From contig NZ_JAIUDQ010000014.1 in assembly GCF_020164435.1 (NCBI RefSeq), positions 62,001 through 126,000 on the forward strand: 64,000 nucleotides of DNA. Direction: 5' to 3'. Under the pieces are notes generated by a model. It worked only from the letters and a program-made list of their open reading frames with translations, made no database searches and was not told the DNA's origin. The position numbers were made by a program, and so were the translations under genes. Positions within the stretch are counted from its first letter, which is position 1. Every line of letters starts with the position of its first letter. Below are positions 1-8,107 of the stretch, piece by piece. The stretch is from Phyllobacterium lublinensis (GTDB lineage: Bacteria > Pseudomonadota > Alphaproteobacteria > Rhizobiales > Rhizobiaceae).

Positions 1-1
1 T

Positions 2-1528
2 CTTGCCAGCATCGAACCGGCCATACCGTCAGCCGACAAGGGCGCCAGGCCGCTCTATACAGCCCCGGATCTTCCCCTCGCCCTGCCGAGACGCGGCGAT
101 CAGCCCAAGGAAATGAAGACCACCAAGGATCTGACCGAACATCCTTGGGCTGGCTCGGAAATCCGCATGACGCTGGTCGCAACGGATGACGCCAAGCAGG
201 AAGCACGAAGTGAAACCAAGACGCTGGTGATGCCCGAACGGCCGTTCGCCAACCCGCTGGCCCGCGCCGTCATCGAACAGCGGCGTATTCTGGCGCTCAA
301 TGGCAATGCCAAGCCGGATGTGCTGAACACGCTTGACGGCCTGACGATCTGGCCGGAGGAAACGATCAAGAACGCATCGCATTACCTTGCCTTGCGCAGC
401 ATCCGCTCGCGCCTCAATCTGGCCCGCAACGACGACCAGCTGCGCGACGTCGTATCCTACATGTGGCAGGTTGCTCGCGGGATCGAAGACGGTGCGTTGT
501 CCGACGCAGAACGCCGGCTGCGTCAGGCGCAGGAAGCCCTCAAGCAGGCGCTTGAGCGCGGTGCCAGCCAGGAAGAAATCGAAAAACTCATGGCCGAGTT
601 GCGCAAGGCGATGAACGAGTATTTGCGTGAGTTTGCCGAAAGGGCGCAGAAGAACCCGAATATGGCCCAGGCGCCGGATCCCAACGCGCAGGAGCTGCGC
701 CAGGAGGACATTGACCGCATGCTCGACCAGATCGAGGATCTGGCCAAGCAGGGCGCGCGCGATCAGGCCCAGCAACTGCTGTCCGAACTCGAAAACATGA
801 TGAACAATCTTCAGATGGGCCAGCAGCAAGGACAGAACCAGCAAGGCCGCCAGATGCGGCAGCAAATGGACAAGCTGGGAGAACTGATGCGGCGCCAGCA
901 GGACATGATGAACCAGACCCATCGGCTGGAACAGCAGCGCCAGAACGGCATGCAGCAGGATTACGGCCAGCAAGGTCAACAGGGTCAGCAGGGTCAGCAG
1001 GGGCAGCAAGGTCAACAGGGACAGATGTCCGAAGAGGATATCGCCAATGCGTTGCGCGGCCTGCAGGAAGGCCAGAACAAGCTTCAGTCAGACCTGGAGC
1101 AGATGATGAAGGACCTGAAAGGGCTTGGCATCAACCCCGGCAAGGATTTCGGTGAAGCCGGCAAGTCCATGGGCGAGGCTGGCAAATCGCTCGGTGAAGC
1201 CGATGGCGGTCAGGCTGTCGATCAGCAGAGCAACGCGCTTGATGCCCTGCGTCGTGGTGGACAGGACATGATGAAGCAGATGCAGCAGGCGATGGGCCAG
1301 GAAGGCCAGGCCGGGCGGCGCAACGGCCAGCAGAACAGCCGTCAGGACCCGCTTGGCCGACCGCAGCGAAGTGGTGAACAGGAGTTTTTCAGCAAGGACA
1401 TGCTGCCCGGCGAGATTGATATCCAGCGGGCACGCCAGATCCTCGAGGAAATCCGGCGCCGTCTTGGAAATGCACTCAGCCCGCAGATGGAGAAAGACTA
1501 TCTGGAACGGTTGCTGAAGTTTGATTGA
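2..1528 (+). CDS. DUF4175 / TIGR02302 family protein, C-terminal part
   Basis: The reading frame is open from base 2, so the gene starts outside the window; about 508 residues are visible, the C-terminal part of a family usually over 800 residues long. The visible part is soluble: a helical region, then a long Gln/Met-rich low-complexity segment with a GQQ-type tandem repeat, ending in a conserved block around DMLPGEIDIQRARQILEEIR. The family is found next to hpt and ftsE in many Rhizobiales and has N-terminal membrane segments, not visible here. Its molecular function is unknown. It is convergent with hpt, 45 bp away. Family assignment rests on the C-terminal block and on synteny. Confidence 0.85.
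   Translation, partial: LASIEPAIPSADKGARPLYTAPDLPLALPRRGDQPKEMKTTKDLTEHPWAGSEIRMTLVATDDAKQEARSETKTLVMPERPFANPLARAVIEQRRILALNGNAKPDVLNTLDGLTIWPEETIKNASHYLALRSIRSRLNLARNDDQLRDVVSYMWQVARGIEDGALSDAERRLRQAQEALKQALERGASQEEIEKLMAELRKAMNEYLREFAERAQKNPNMAQAPDPNAQELRQEDIDRMLDQIEDLAKQGARDQAQQLLSELENMMNNLQMGQQQGQNQQGRQMRQQMDKLGELMRRQQDMMNQTHRLEQQRQNGMQQDYGQQGQQGQQGQQGQQGQQGQMSEEDIANALRGLQEGQNKLQSDLEQMMKDLKGLGINPGKDFGEAGKSMGEAGKSLGEADGGQAVDQQSNALDALRRGGQDMMKQMQQAMGQEGQAGRRNGQQNSRQDPLGRPQRSGEQEFFSKDMLPGEIDIQRARQILEEIRRRLGNALSPQMEKDYLERLLKFD
965..1026 (+). repeat. 9-bp tandem repeat coding for a GQQ tract
   Basis: About six copies of a degenerate 9-mer of the form GGNCARCAR lie in frame inside the DUF4175 gene and encode repeated Gly-Gln-Gln units. 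Copies differ at synonymous positions (CAA/CAG, GGT/GGG). Such repeats can vary in copy number between strains without shifting the frame. Confidence 0.7.
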
Positions 1529-1573
1529 TAGCTTGGGCGCGCGTCGCGTTCACCCGGCCTCGGTCGAGGGCGC

Positions 1574-2110
1574 CTATTCCTTCACCACGCCGACATAGGG
1601 CAACTGCCGGAACGAGTGCCCGACATCCATGCCGTAGCCGACGACAAAATAATCCGGGCACTCAAAGCCCTTGAAATCCGCTTCTATGTCCGTCTTGCGC
1701 TTGACGCTCTTGTCGAGGAGAACCGCAATAGTAACGCTGCGGGCGCCACGCTGCAACATCAGTTCGCGGGTGAATTTCAGCGTCCTTCCCGATTCCAGGA
1801 TATCGTCGATCAGGAGGACATCGCGGCCATGGACATCGCTGTCTATGTCACGCAGCAGACGCACTTCACCGCTCTCCGTCCCCTTGCCATAGCTTGAAAC
1901 GGTGATGAACTCGACATCGGGCTCCGCTCCCGCGTCGTGCATGGCGCGGATGAGATCGGCAGCGAAAATGAAGGAGCCCTTCAGAATCGAGATCACGAGC
2001 AGATTCTCGAAATTGCGCGCGACTACCGCCTTGGCAAGTTCGAGGTTGCGATCGGCAATCGTCTGCGCGCTGAAGAGAACCTCGATATTTTTTCCGCCGA
2101 CCTTGGGCAT
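1574..2110 (-). CDS. hpt: hypoxanthine phosphoribosyltransferase
   Basis: Purine salvage enzyme that transfers ribose-5-phosphate from PRPP to hypoxanthine or guanine in the cytosol. The 178-residue product has the usual family length. The PRPP-binding loop is clear (VLLIDDILESGRTL, two acidic residues followed by SGRT), and the C-terminal part has the YFVVGYGMDV segment of this family. The open frame extends upstream to 2287, but ATG at 2110 is chosen because AGGAAGA lies just before it and the family N-terminus (GKNIEVLFSAQTI) begins there. It is convergent with the DUF4175 gene. Confidence 0.95.
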   Translation of the reverse strand: MPKVGGKNIEVLFSAQTIADRNLELAKAVVARNFENLLVISILKGSFIFAADLIRAMHDAGAEPDVEFITVSSYGKGTESGEVRLLRDIDSDVHGRDVLLIDDILESGRTLKFTRELMLQRGARSVTIAVLLDKSVKRKTDIEADFKGFECPDYFVVGYGMDVGHSFRQLPYVGVVKE

Positions 2111-2204
2111 GCTGTCTTCCTGACTGAACGGTATGGATAGGCAAATCTGTTTGACGAGCCTGCCATAGCCCAATCTGCTTGGCAAAAGCAAAAGTTGGTC
2201 GGGA

Positions 2205-2519
2205 TCAGCGCGAAAACAACACGTGACCGCCGCTGATCCAGAATGCCGATGCGGCTGCCATCGCGACCAGAAACCAGTATCCTGCACCGGGAAGCTTGCC
2301 TTGAGCTCGGCCCGGCTGCTGGAGGAATGCGATCCCTTCTTCCACCAACGAGTCCGCCGACAATCGAATTGGGCCGCGATCGGTCATCCCGCCCGCAACC
2401 GATTCTCCTGAAATCGTGACGGTTTCATAATAGACTTCCTCGGCAACGCCCCTTTTGAAGGTCGTCGCGCCAAGAAAATCCGCCTCGTTTTCGCCAATCA
2501 CTGGCCTGAATTGCGTCAT
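2205..2519 (-). CDS. hypothetical protein with C-terminal membrane anchor
   Basis: A 104-residue protein of unknown function. The N-terminal 75 residues look soluble, with an acidic GENEADFLGATTF stretch. A hydrophobic segment (about residues 80-100, WFLVAMAAASAFWISGGHV) could anchor it as a C-tail membrane protein. It lies upstream of hpt on the same strand, 94 bp before the hpt start, and is divergent from ftsE. No recognisable catalytic motif. It could be a remnant of the larger zinc-ribbon protein often encoded opposite ftsE in this order, but no zinc ribbon is seen. Confidence 0.6.
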   Translation of the reverse strand: MTQFRPVIGENEADFLGATTFKRGVAEEVYYETVTISGESVAGGMTDRGPIRLSADSLVEEGIAFLQQPGRAQGKLPGAGYWFLVAMAAASAFWISGGHVLFSR

Positions 2520-2596
2520 TGCATGGTTTTCCGGTCATCCCGCCATGTTGCAGTCATGTTCCTCCGAATCATGGAGCAAGGTTACTGCACAAAAAT

Positions 2597-2624
2597 TAAC
2601 GGTTCGGCGGACATCCAACCGTTA
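2597..2624. promoter_or_regulatory. inverted repeat upstream of ftsE
   Basis: TAACGGTT at 2597-2604 and AACCGTTA at 2617-2624 form a perfect 8-bp inverted repeat with a 12-nt spacer. It sits in the divergent region between the small membrane protein gene and ftsE, and a TTGACG that could be a -35 element begins at 2625. It may be a regulator binding site or a leader hairpin; no regulator is known. Confidence 0.3.
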
Positions 2625-2689
2625 TTGACGGTGGCCAAACCCGTCTGCGGTGAATAGAACACGCGTAGACAAAAATCTGGAAGTTACGC

Positions 2690-3349
2690 TTGATTCGTTT
2701 TGAGAATGTCGGTTTGCGCTATGGGATGGGCCCGGAGGTTCTGCGTGATGTCAGCCTCCACATTTCACCGCGATCATTCCAGTTCCTGACCGGCCCATCG
2801 GGCGCCGGCAAGACCTCCTTGCTGCGTCTGCTGTTCATGACGCTGAAGCCGACGCGTGGGCTGATTACCGTCTTCGGCAAGGACATTGCGACGATCTCGT
2901 CCAGGGAAATGCCACTGCTGCGCCGCCGTATCGGCGTCGTGTTCCAGGACTTCCGTCTGCTTGATCACATGACGACCTATCAGAATGTGGCGCTGCCGCT
3001 GCGCGTGCGCGGCAAGGAAGAGGCAACCTATCGCGCCGAGGTCGAGGAGCTCTTGCACTGGGTCGGGCTCGGCGAGCGCATGCATGTCCTGCCACCGGTC
3101 CTGTCCGGCGGGGAGAAGCAGCGCGCTGCCATCGCCCGCGCGCTGATCGATCAGCCGGAAATCCTTCTGGCGGACGAGCCGACCGGCAATGTCGATCCGC
3201 CGCTGGCAAGGCGTCTGTTGCGGCTTTTCGGCGAACTCAACCGCTCCGGAACGGCCGTGGTCATTGCAACGCACGACCTGACCCTCATGGATCAGATCAA
3301 TGCGCGGCGCATGATCCTCGATCAGGGGAGGCTCGACATTTATGATTGA
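2690..3349 (+). CDS. ftsE: cell division ATP-binding protein FtsE
   Basis: ABC-type ATPase that works with FtsX at the division site to control peptidoglycan hydrolases. The 219-residue product has Walker A (GPSGAGKTS, residues 35-43), the ABC signature LSGGEKQR, Walker B (ILLADEPTG) and the H-loop (IATHD). Translation begins with TTG at 2690: GGAAG lies a few bases upstream and the family N-terminus (MIRFENVGLRYG) starts exactly here. The stop overlaps the start of ftsX by 8 bp, which implies translational coupling. Confidence 0.97.
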   Translation: MIRFENVGLRYGMGPEVLRDVSLHISPRSFQFLTGPSGAGKTSLLRLLFMTLKPTRGLITVFGKDIATISSREMPLLRRRIGVVFQDFRLLDHMTTYQNVALPLRVRGKEEATYRAEVEELLHWVGLGERMHVLPPVLSGGEKQRAAIARALIDQPEILLADEPTGNVDPPLARRLLRLFGELNRSGTAVVIATHDLTLMDQINARRMILDQGRLDIYD

Positions 3350-4340
3350 TGCCGCCCGCCTCAGGGAACAGGCACTGGTCCTGCTCGGCAAGGCCACCGG
3401 GCTGGTGCGCCGCAATAGCGGCCAGGCGCCGATCGTTCCGGCGGGAAACGTCGTCGGTCATGCGCTCATGATCGTCATCGCCATCATGACATTTCTCGCC
3501 TGCCTTACCATCGGTGCAGTCAGCCTGGTCCAATCGACGGCTGCCACCTGGCAGAGCCAGATTTCGACCGAGGCAACCATCCAGATCAGGCCGGTCGAAG
3601 GCCAGGAGATGGAGGCATTGCTCAACCAGGCGAGTAGCATCGCGCAGGGCTTTTCCGGCGTCAAATCCACGCGGATCGTCGACCGCGAAGCCACGGCGCG
3701 GCTCCTCGAGCCATGGCTTGGCACCGGCCTCGACATTGATGAGCTGCCGGTCCCGCGGCTTGTGATCGTGACGCTGGATGAGGCCACGCCGCCGGACTTC
3801 GCCGCCATTCGCAGCGCCCTCGTCAAGGATGTGCCCGGCGCAAGCTTCGACGATCACCGCACCTGGGTCGACCGTCTGGTCTCGATGGCGCGATCGACCG
3901 TCCTTATCGGCATGGCCGTGCTCGGTCTCGTCATTGCCGCAACGGTCCTTACCGTGATCTTCGCCACGCGCGGCGCAATGGCTGGCAATGAGCACATCAT
4001 TGAAGTGCTGCATTTCATCGGCGCCGAGCAGAAATTCGTCGCGCGTCAGTTCGAGAGGCATTTTTTCTGGACTGCGTTGAAGGGCGCGCTTTGCGGCGGT
4101 GCACTGGCGATGATCATATTCCTCGGTTTCGCCTGGTGGTCCTCGCGCAACCTCGCAACACCGGAGGCGGACCAGGCAACGGCGCTGTTCGGCAACTTTT
4201 CCATCGGATCCGGCGGCTATTCCGGCGTGGTCCTGATCATATTGGCGGTCAGTGTACTGACCATGATTACAACACGAATGACGGTCATAGCGCATCTCAG
4301 GCAGGTGGACGGGCGCGCGGGCGACAGTCACGAAAATTAA
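3342..4340 (+). CDS. ftsX: cell division protein FtsX
   Basis: Membrane subunit of the FtsEX complex, 332 residues. The topology fits FtsX: a cytoplasmic N-terminus, a first membrane helix near residues 40-62, a periplasmic domain of about 110 residues, then three helices in the last 160 residues (IGMAVLGLVIAATVLTVIF, a middle helix around LCGGALAMIIFLGFAWW, and VVLIILAVSVLTMI). The start lies inside the end of ftsE. The YdcF-like gene follows after 24 bp, so the three may share a transcript. Confidence 0.95.
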   Translation: MIDAARLREQALVLLGKATGLVRRNSGQAPIVPAGNVVGHALMIVIAIMTFLACLTIGAVSLVQSTAATWQSQISTEATIQIRPVEGQEMEALLNQASSIAQGFSGVKSTRIVDREATARLLEPWLGTGLDIDELPVPRLVIVTLDEATPPDFAAIRSALVKDVPGASFDDHRTWVDRLVSMARSTVLIGMAVLGLVIAATVLTVIFATRGAMAGNEHIIEVLHFIGAEQKFVARQFERHFFWTALKGALCGGALAMIIFLGFAWWSSRNLATPEADQATALFGNFSIGSGGYSGVVLIILAVSVLTMITTRMTVIAHLRQVDGRAGDSHEN

Positions 4341-4364
4341 ACTGGTCCTATCTATTTTGAATAC

Positions 4365-5150
4365 ATGGATTTTACCAAGCTCCGGCTGTTTGACCCCCTC
4401 AGGATCCACGAGCTACAAGCAAGGCGATTGCGACGCGGAATGAACGGGTTGAACGACAGCAACGGCAAGACAGGCACCGGTGGGCAAGGCCGGGCCGGAC
4501 GGATGATGACGTTCATCCGCAAGCGGATCGTACTTCCCCTCTTCATTCTCAGTGTGATTTCGCTCGGTCTGTTTATCGGCGGCTTCATTGTTTTCAGTGA
4601 CCACGTCAGTACCCTGCCGGTGCCGGACCTCACGGAACCAGCCGATGGCATCGTTGTCCTGACCGGCGGCTTCTCGCGCATTGAAGGGGCGCTTGAACTC
4701 CTCAAGAACAAGCGCGGCGAGCGGCTGTTCATCAGCGGGGTTCATTCCTCCACCAACCGCAGTGAATTGCAGCGCGTCACCGGCGGCGACGCCACGCTGT
4801 TCGAATGCTGTGTCGACATCGACCGGTCAGCGCTGGATACGATCGGCAATGCGGCCGAGAGCGTCAAATGGGCCAATGCGAACCAGTACAAGCGGGTTAT
4901 CGTCGTCACCAACAATTACCATATCCCGAGGACGATGTTCGAACTCCAGCGCGCCTCGCGCGACATCGAGTTTATTCCCTACCCCATCACCAACACCAAT
5001 CTTCGCGATGGCAACTGGATCACCCGTGGCCTGGTGGTGCGGGTCCTTCTCGTTGAATATGTCAAATATGTCGGTGCCATCATCCGGTGCCAGTTGCCAG
5101 CCCGCCTGTCGGAGGTCACCACCTCGCTGCTGCATGGGATCAAGGGCTAG
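4365..5150 (+). CDS. YdcF family (DUF218) membrane-anchored protein
   Basis: A protein of up to 261 residues with one N-terminal membrane helix (LPLFILSVISLGLFIGGFIVF) and a DUF218 domain: DGIVVLTGG, RLFISGVH, and TNNYHIPRTMFEL. DUF218 proteins such as ElyC and SanA act in envelope biogenesis; the reaction is not settled. The start is uncertain: ATG at 4365 and ATG at 4440 (MNGLND) are both possible and neither has a strong ribosome site. The TAG stop at 5148-5150 lies inside the left arm of the palindromic repeat 5147-5311, so insertion of that element may have set the present C-terminus. Confidence 0.85.
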   Translation: MDFTKLRLFDPLRIHELQARRLRRGMNGLNDSNGKTGTGGQGRAGRMMTFIRKRIVLPLFILSVISLGLFIGGFIVFSDHVSTLPVPDLTEPADGIVVLTGGFSRIEGALELLKNKRGERLFISGVHSSTNRSELQRVTGGDATLFECCVDIDRSALDTIGNAAESVKWANANQYKRVIVVTNNYHIPRTMFELQRASRDIEFIPYPITNTNLRDGNWITRGLVVRVLLVEYVKYVGAIIRCQLPARLSEVTTSLLHGIKG

Positions 5151-5311
5151 GTCCAATCGACATTCAGGTTTCGGGCGTGGCGCGCGCGAATTTTGTGCCT
5201 GAACAGGAGAAGGGGCTCGGTGGAGTTGACCCTCCACGAGGGCTTTCGACGCATCCAGGGGCAAAATCCGCGCGCGCCACGCTCCAAACCCTGAATGTCG
5301 ATTGGACCTAG
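5147..5311. repeat. 165-bp palindromic intergenic element
   Basis: The ends are perfect 20-bp inverted copies: CTAGGTCCAATCGACATTCA at 5147-5166 and its reverse complement at 5292-5311. Homology continues inward through a GC-rich stretch (GTGGCGCGCGCG against CGCGCGCGCCAC, then ATTTTG against CAAAAT). The centre holds a further hairpin (GTGGAG, TTGACC, CTCCAC). The whole element can therefore fold into one long hairpin. Structurally it resembles the palindromic intergenic repeats of Rhizobiales (Bru-RS, RIME). It encodes no protein and was not seen elsewhere in the window. Confidence 0.8.
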
Positions 5312-5394
5312 GCGATGCTCTTAATCTGGTTCACGCCACGTCCCATTTAGTATAACCAAGGCCGCAAGCCATTCGAAGTCATTCCGGGACCCTC

Positions 5395-6180
5395 ATGACG
5401 ATCATCCGATCACTTGCTTTCAATACGGCATTCTACCTCAACCTGATCATCCAGATGATCATCTTCACGCCCTATTATTTCCTGAGCCCGCGCAAGCAGG
5501 CGTGGAGCGTCCCGAAGAACTGGGCCAAATCCAATCTCTGGTTGCAGAAGGTGATCGCCGGCACCGACCATCACATAGACGGTCTCGAGAATATTCCGGA
5601 AGGGCCCTATATCTGCGCGGCCAAGCACCAGTCGTTCTGGGATACCTATGCGTTTCTTCCCCACATCGCCGACCCCGTCTACATTCTCAAGCGCGAACTG
5701 ACCTGGATCCCGCTGTTCGGCTGGTACATCCAGAAAATGAAAATGGTGCCGATCGATCGCGGCAAACGGTCTGCCGCCATGAAGACCGCCGTGAACGGTG
5801 CACGGCAGGCTGTCGCCGGGAACAGGCAATTGATGATCTATCCCGAAGGCACCCGCACCGCACCAGGTGCGCCGCCCCATTACAAATATGGAGTCGCCCA
5901 TATCTACGGGGAACTCGGCATCCCCGTGGTTCCCATCGCGCATAATGCGGGGCTCTACTGGCCGCGGCGCAAGTTCATGCGCTATCCGGGAACGATCCGC
6001 TGTCGCATCCTGCCGCCGATCCAGCCGGGCCTGGACAATGATACATTCCTGAAGGAACTCGAAAGAGTGACCGAGGCCGCCTGCGACGAACTTCTGATTG
6101 AAGCGGCAAAATCGGACAATCCACCACCCATGCCACCAACGGCCGTCAACCGGCTGCGCGAGCTCGGAGTCAACGTTTAG
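5395..6180 (+). CDS. plsC: 1-acyl-sn-glycerol-3-phosphate acyltransferase
   Basis: Transfers an acyl chain to lysophosphatidic acid to make phosphatidic acid at the inner membrane. The 261-residue protein has the acyltransferase motif HX4D (AKHQSFWDT, about residues 77-85), the glycerol-phosphate binding block around PIDRGKRSAAMK, and YPEGTRT near residue 149. A hydrophobic N-terminus (FYLNLIIQMIIFTPYYFL) anchors it. The gene follows the palindromic repeat and is convergent with the ChaC-like gene, with only 11 bp between the stops. Confidence 0.93.
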   Translation: MTIIRSLAFNTAFYLNLIIQMIIFTPYYFLSPRKQAWSVPKNWAKSNLWLQKVIAGTDHHIDGLENIPEGPYICAAKHQSFWDTYAFLPHIADPVYILKRELTWIPLFGWYIQKMKMVPIDRGKRSAAMKTAVNGARQAVAGNRQLMIYPEGTRTAPGAPPHYKYGVAHIYGELGIPVVPIAHNAGLYWPRRKFMRYPGTIRCRILPPIQPGLDNDTFLKELERVTEAACDELLIEAAKSDNPPPMPPTAVNRLRELGVNV

Positions 6181-6191
6181 AAAAACCCCCG

Positions 6192-6722
6192 CTAACCCTG
6201 AGCGCCCCCATCAACCGCTGCAACCACCGCTTCCATCCAATGGTCGCGGATGTTCATCTTGCGCATGTGTTCGAGCGTATTGTGGACGTAGTCTTCATTG
6301 CGGCCGGACTGGCCGACGGAGCCGCGGACGGCGGCGGCCGCGTCATGGACAGACAGCACGCCGGCATATTGGACATGGTTGCGGTCGACGATATAGGTCA
6401 ATGCCTCGACCTTGCGACCATCCTCCAGCCGAATGCCGAGCCGCCGCTCCAGATATACATTCGTAACCAGTTCCCTTTCACGCAGATAGGCAATCACCTC
6501 GTCCTCAAGATCGCCGGGCACGCGAAATGCCATGCCAAGGCACGACCCTCCCCGGTCGAGCCCGAGGACCAGGCCGGGCTGTTCAGGCGTTCCGCGGTGC
6601 ACATAGGAGCGCACGCAGAGTGCCCGCCGATAGCCGTGCAGGCGGGCGTGCAGGGTCTCCACATGCGCAAAGCCCGGCTTCCACATCAAAGAACCATAGC
6701 CAAAGACCCAAAAATCGCCCAT
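6192..6722 (-). CDS. gamma-glutamylcyclotransferase, ChaC-like
   Basis: A 176-residue protein with the cyclotransferase fold. The N-terminal WVFGYGSLMWKPGF is the substrate-binding loop of the ChaC branch. A YLRERELV segment carries the Glu expected to be catalytic. ChaC proteins release 5-oxoproline from glutathione or gamma-glutamyl peptides in the cytosol. The open frame runs to 6797, but ATG at 6722 is preferred: the conserved fold begins at MGDFWVFGYG and AGGA lies six bases before it. ATG at 6728 is the alternative. It is divergent from the DUF2125 gene. Confidence 0.88.
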   Translation of the reverse strand: MGDFWVFGYGSLMWKPGFAHVETLHARLHGYRRALCVRSYVHRGTPEQPGLVLGLDRGGSCLGMAFRVPGDLEDEVIAYLRERELVTNVYLERRLGIRLEDGRKVEALTYIVDRNHVQYAGVLSVHDAAAAVRGSVGQSGRNEDYVHNTLEHMRKMNIRDHWMEAVVAAVDGGAQG

Positions 6723-6787
6723 ATCCATCCTGATAGCTTTGCTGCACCACGAAGCGTCTTCCCCTGATCGATAGCGAGAGCCGGACC

Positions 6788-7807
6788 ATGCCGTCAAGCA
6801 CCACCGAGAGCAGCAAAAAGCGCGGACGACTCCTGAAATATCTTGTCGGGGGCGTTGTACTGCTCGGCGCGGTCTACACCACCGGCTGGTATTATCTGGC
6901 CAATGAACTCCAGGGCCGCGTGACGACCAATATCGAAGCCTTCAAGGCAAGGGGCATCGATGCCACCTGCGAGAACGTCCGTGCCAGCGGCTTTCCGTTG
7001 CGGGTAGGCGTCGACTGCAGCCGGGTTGGCTGGGCCGATCCTGCAAAAAACCTGTCCGTTACGGCGGGCACTTTCCGTTCGGCGGCGCAGATCTATAATC
7101 CCATGCAGATCGTCAGCAGCATCGCGGGCCCGGCCGCGATCGATGTGCCCGGTCTGATGCCTCTCGACGCAAAGTGGGAGAAACTTACCTCCAGCATCCA
7201 GTTGGACAAGCCGCTGCCAAGGCAAATATCGGTGCAAGGCAGCAACATCATCGTCAACCAGCGTGGCACGGCTGCCGATGCCGCACCCCTTGCATCCGTA
7301 AAGGACGGCGAACTGCACTTCAGCACAAGCGAACCGCAGATGGATGTCGCCCTTGCGTTCAACCAGCTCAAGATCGCTGACAACCTCATCGACAACCGGT
7401 CGCTACCTGAACTGACCGGCGCGGCGGATGTCCAGCTTGCCAATGGCTTTGCACTGCTTGGTAAGCCGGAACGGGACCTGACGGTCCTGCGCGGCCAATC
7501 CGGAACCTTGCGCAAGGTGGATCTTGCATTTGCCGATGGCAGCGGCATCGCCGTTTCAGGCCCATTCGCCATTGCCGATGATGGCCGCATCAGCGGCGAC
7601 TTCACCGTGACGATGCGCAATCCGGAAGGCGTTGCACAGGCGCTTCAGGGCATCTTTCCGGAGGCCGGCAACACGATCTCTTCGGTACTTCAGGCAATGG
7701 CCTTTGTGCCAAGGGACGAAACCGGTGCGCCGACGCTGCCGATCACTGTAAAGAAGGGCAAAATGTCGGTGGGCTTTATCAGCCTGGGACGCTTGCCCTC
7801 CCTGTAA
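6788..7807 (+). CDS. DUF2125 domain-containing protein
   Basis: A 339-residue protein with one N-terminal membrane helix (YLVGGVVLLGAVYTTGWYYLA, about residues 19-39) and a large outside domain. The TCENVRASGFPLRVGVDC block, with two Cys residues that may pair, is typical of DUF2125 proteins from alphaproteobacteria. The function is unknown; a cell-envelope role is likely from the topology. In this order it is commonly found beside tyrC, as here. Confidence 0.88.
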   Translation: MPSSTTESSKKRGRLLKYLVGGVVLLGAVYTTGWYYLANELQGRVTTNIEAFKARGIDATCENVRASGFPLRVGVDCSRVGWADPAKNLSVTAGTFRSAAQIYNPMQIVSSIAGPAAIDVPGLMPLDAKWEKLTSSIQLDKPLPRQISVQGSNIIVNQRGTAADAAPLASVKDGELHFSTSEPQMDVALAFNQLKIADNLIDNRSLPELTGAADVQLANGFALLGKPERDLTVLRGQSGTLRKVDLAFADGSGIAVSGPFAIADDGRISGDFTVTMRNPEGVAQALQGIFPEAGNTISSVLQAMAFVPRDETGAPTLPITVKKGKMSVGFISLGRLPSL

Positions 7808-7849
7808 GCTTGCACCGAGCCATTGACGGGGTGCCGGTAAAGTCGCTGT

Positions 7850-7970
7850 GCGTGGTTCGACAAGCTCACCATGAGGGGATTTGTGAGGCTGCACAATAAC
7901 AACCAACCCCGCAGACTTTAGCGCGTTGCGATCAATCCACCTCCCTCATGGTGAGCTCGTCGAACCACGC
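7850..7970. repeat. REP-like inverted repeat (GTTCGACAAGCTCACCATGAGG family)
   Basis: The left arm at 7850-7878 (starting GCGTGGTTCGACAAGCTCAC) and the right arm at 7943-7970 are inverted copies with one mismatch over about 28 bp, separated by about 64 bp of AT-richer sequence. The arms are a widely dispersed intergenic repeat of alphaproteobacteria; when translated they give the spurious peptides MVSLSNH and PHGELVEP seen in many databases. The element fills most of the 300 bp between DUF2125 and tyrC. The rest of that gap shows nothing recognisable. Confidence 0.82.
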
Positions 7971-8107
7971 ATCACGGCATTGCCCGCAAGTCCTCATTGT
8001 CGCTAAGCCGCGGCAAATATCGATGAATTCAGCATCCAGATATTGCACATCTGAACGCCCTTCAGGACTATGAAGCTACACTGTTTCCAGAAACACCAGC
8101 CTGAAAA

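Noticed and set aside
29-1015. 328-codon minus-strand frame opposite the DUF4175 gene
   Set aside because: Leu/His-rich translation with no family resemblance; it mirrors the Gln/Leu codons of the real plus-strand gene.
3297-4409. 370-codon minus-strand frame opposite ftsX
   Set aside because: Shadow of ftsX: composition is Arg/Asp/Gly-rich with no domain, and ftsX is well supported.
7556-7906. Short minus-strand frames containing PHGELVEP and MVSLSNH
   Set aside because: These peptides are known artefacts of the intergenic repeat at 7850-7970.
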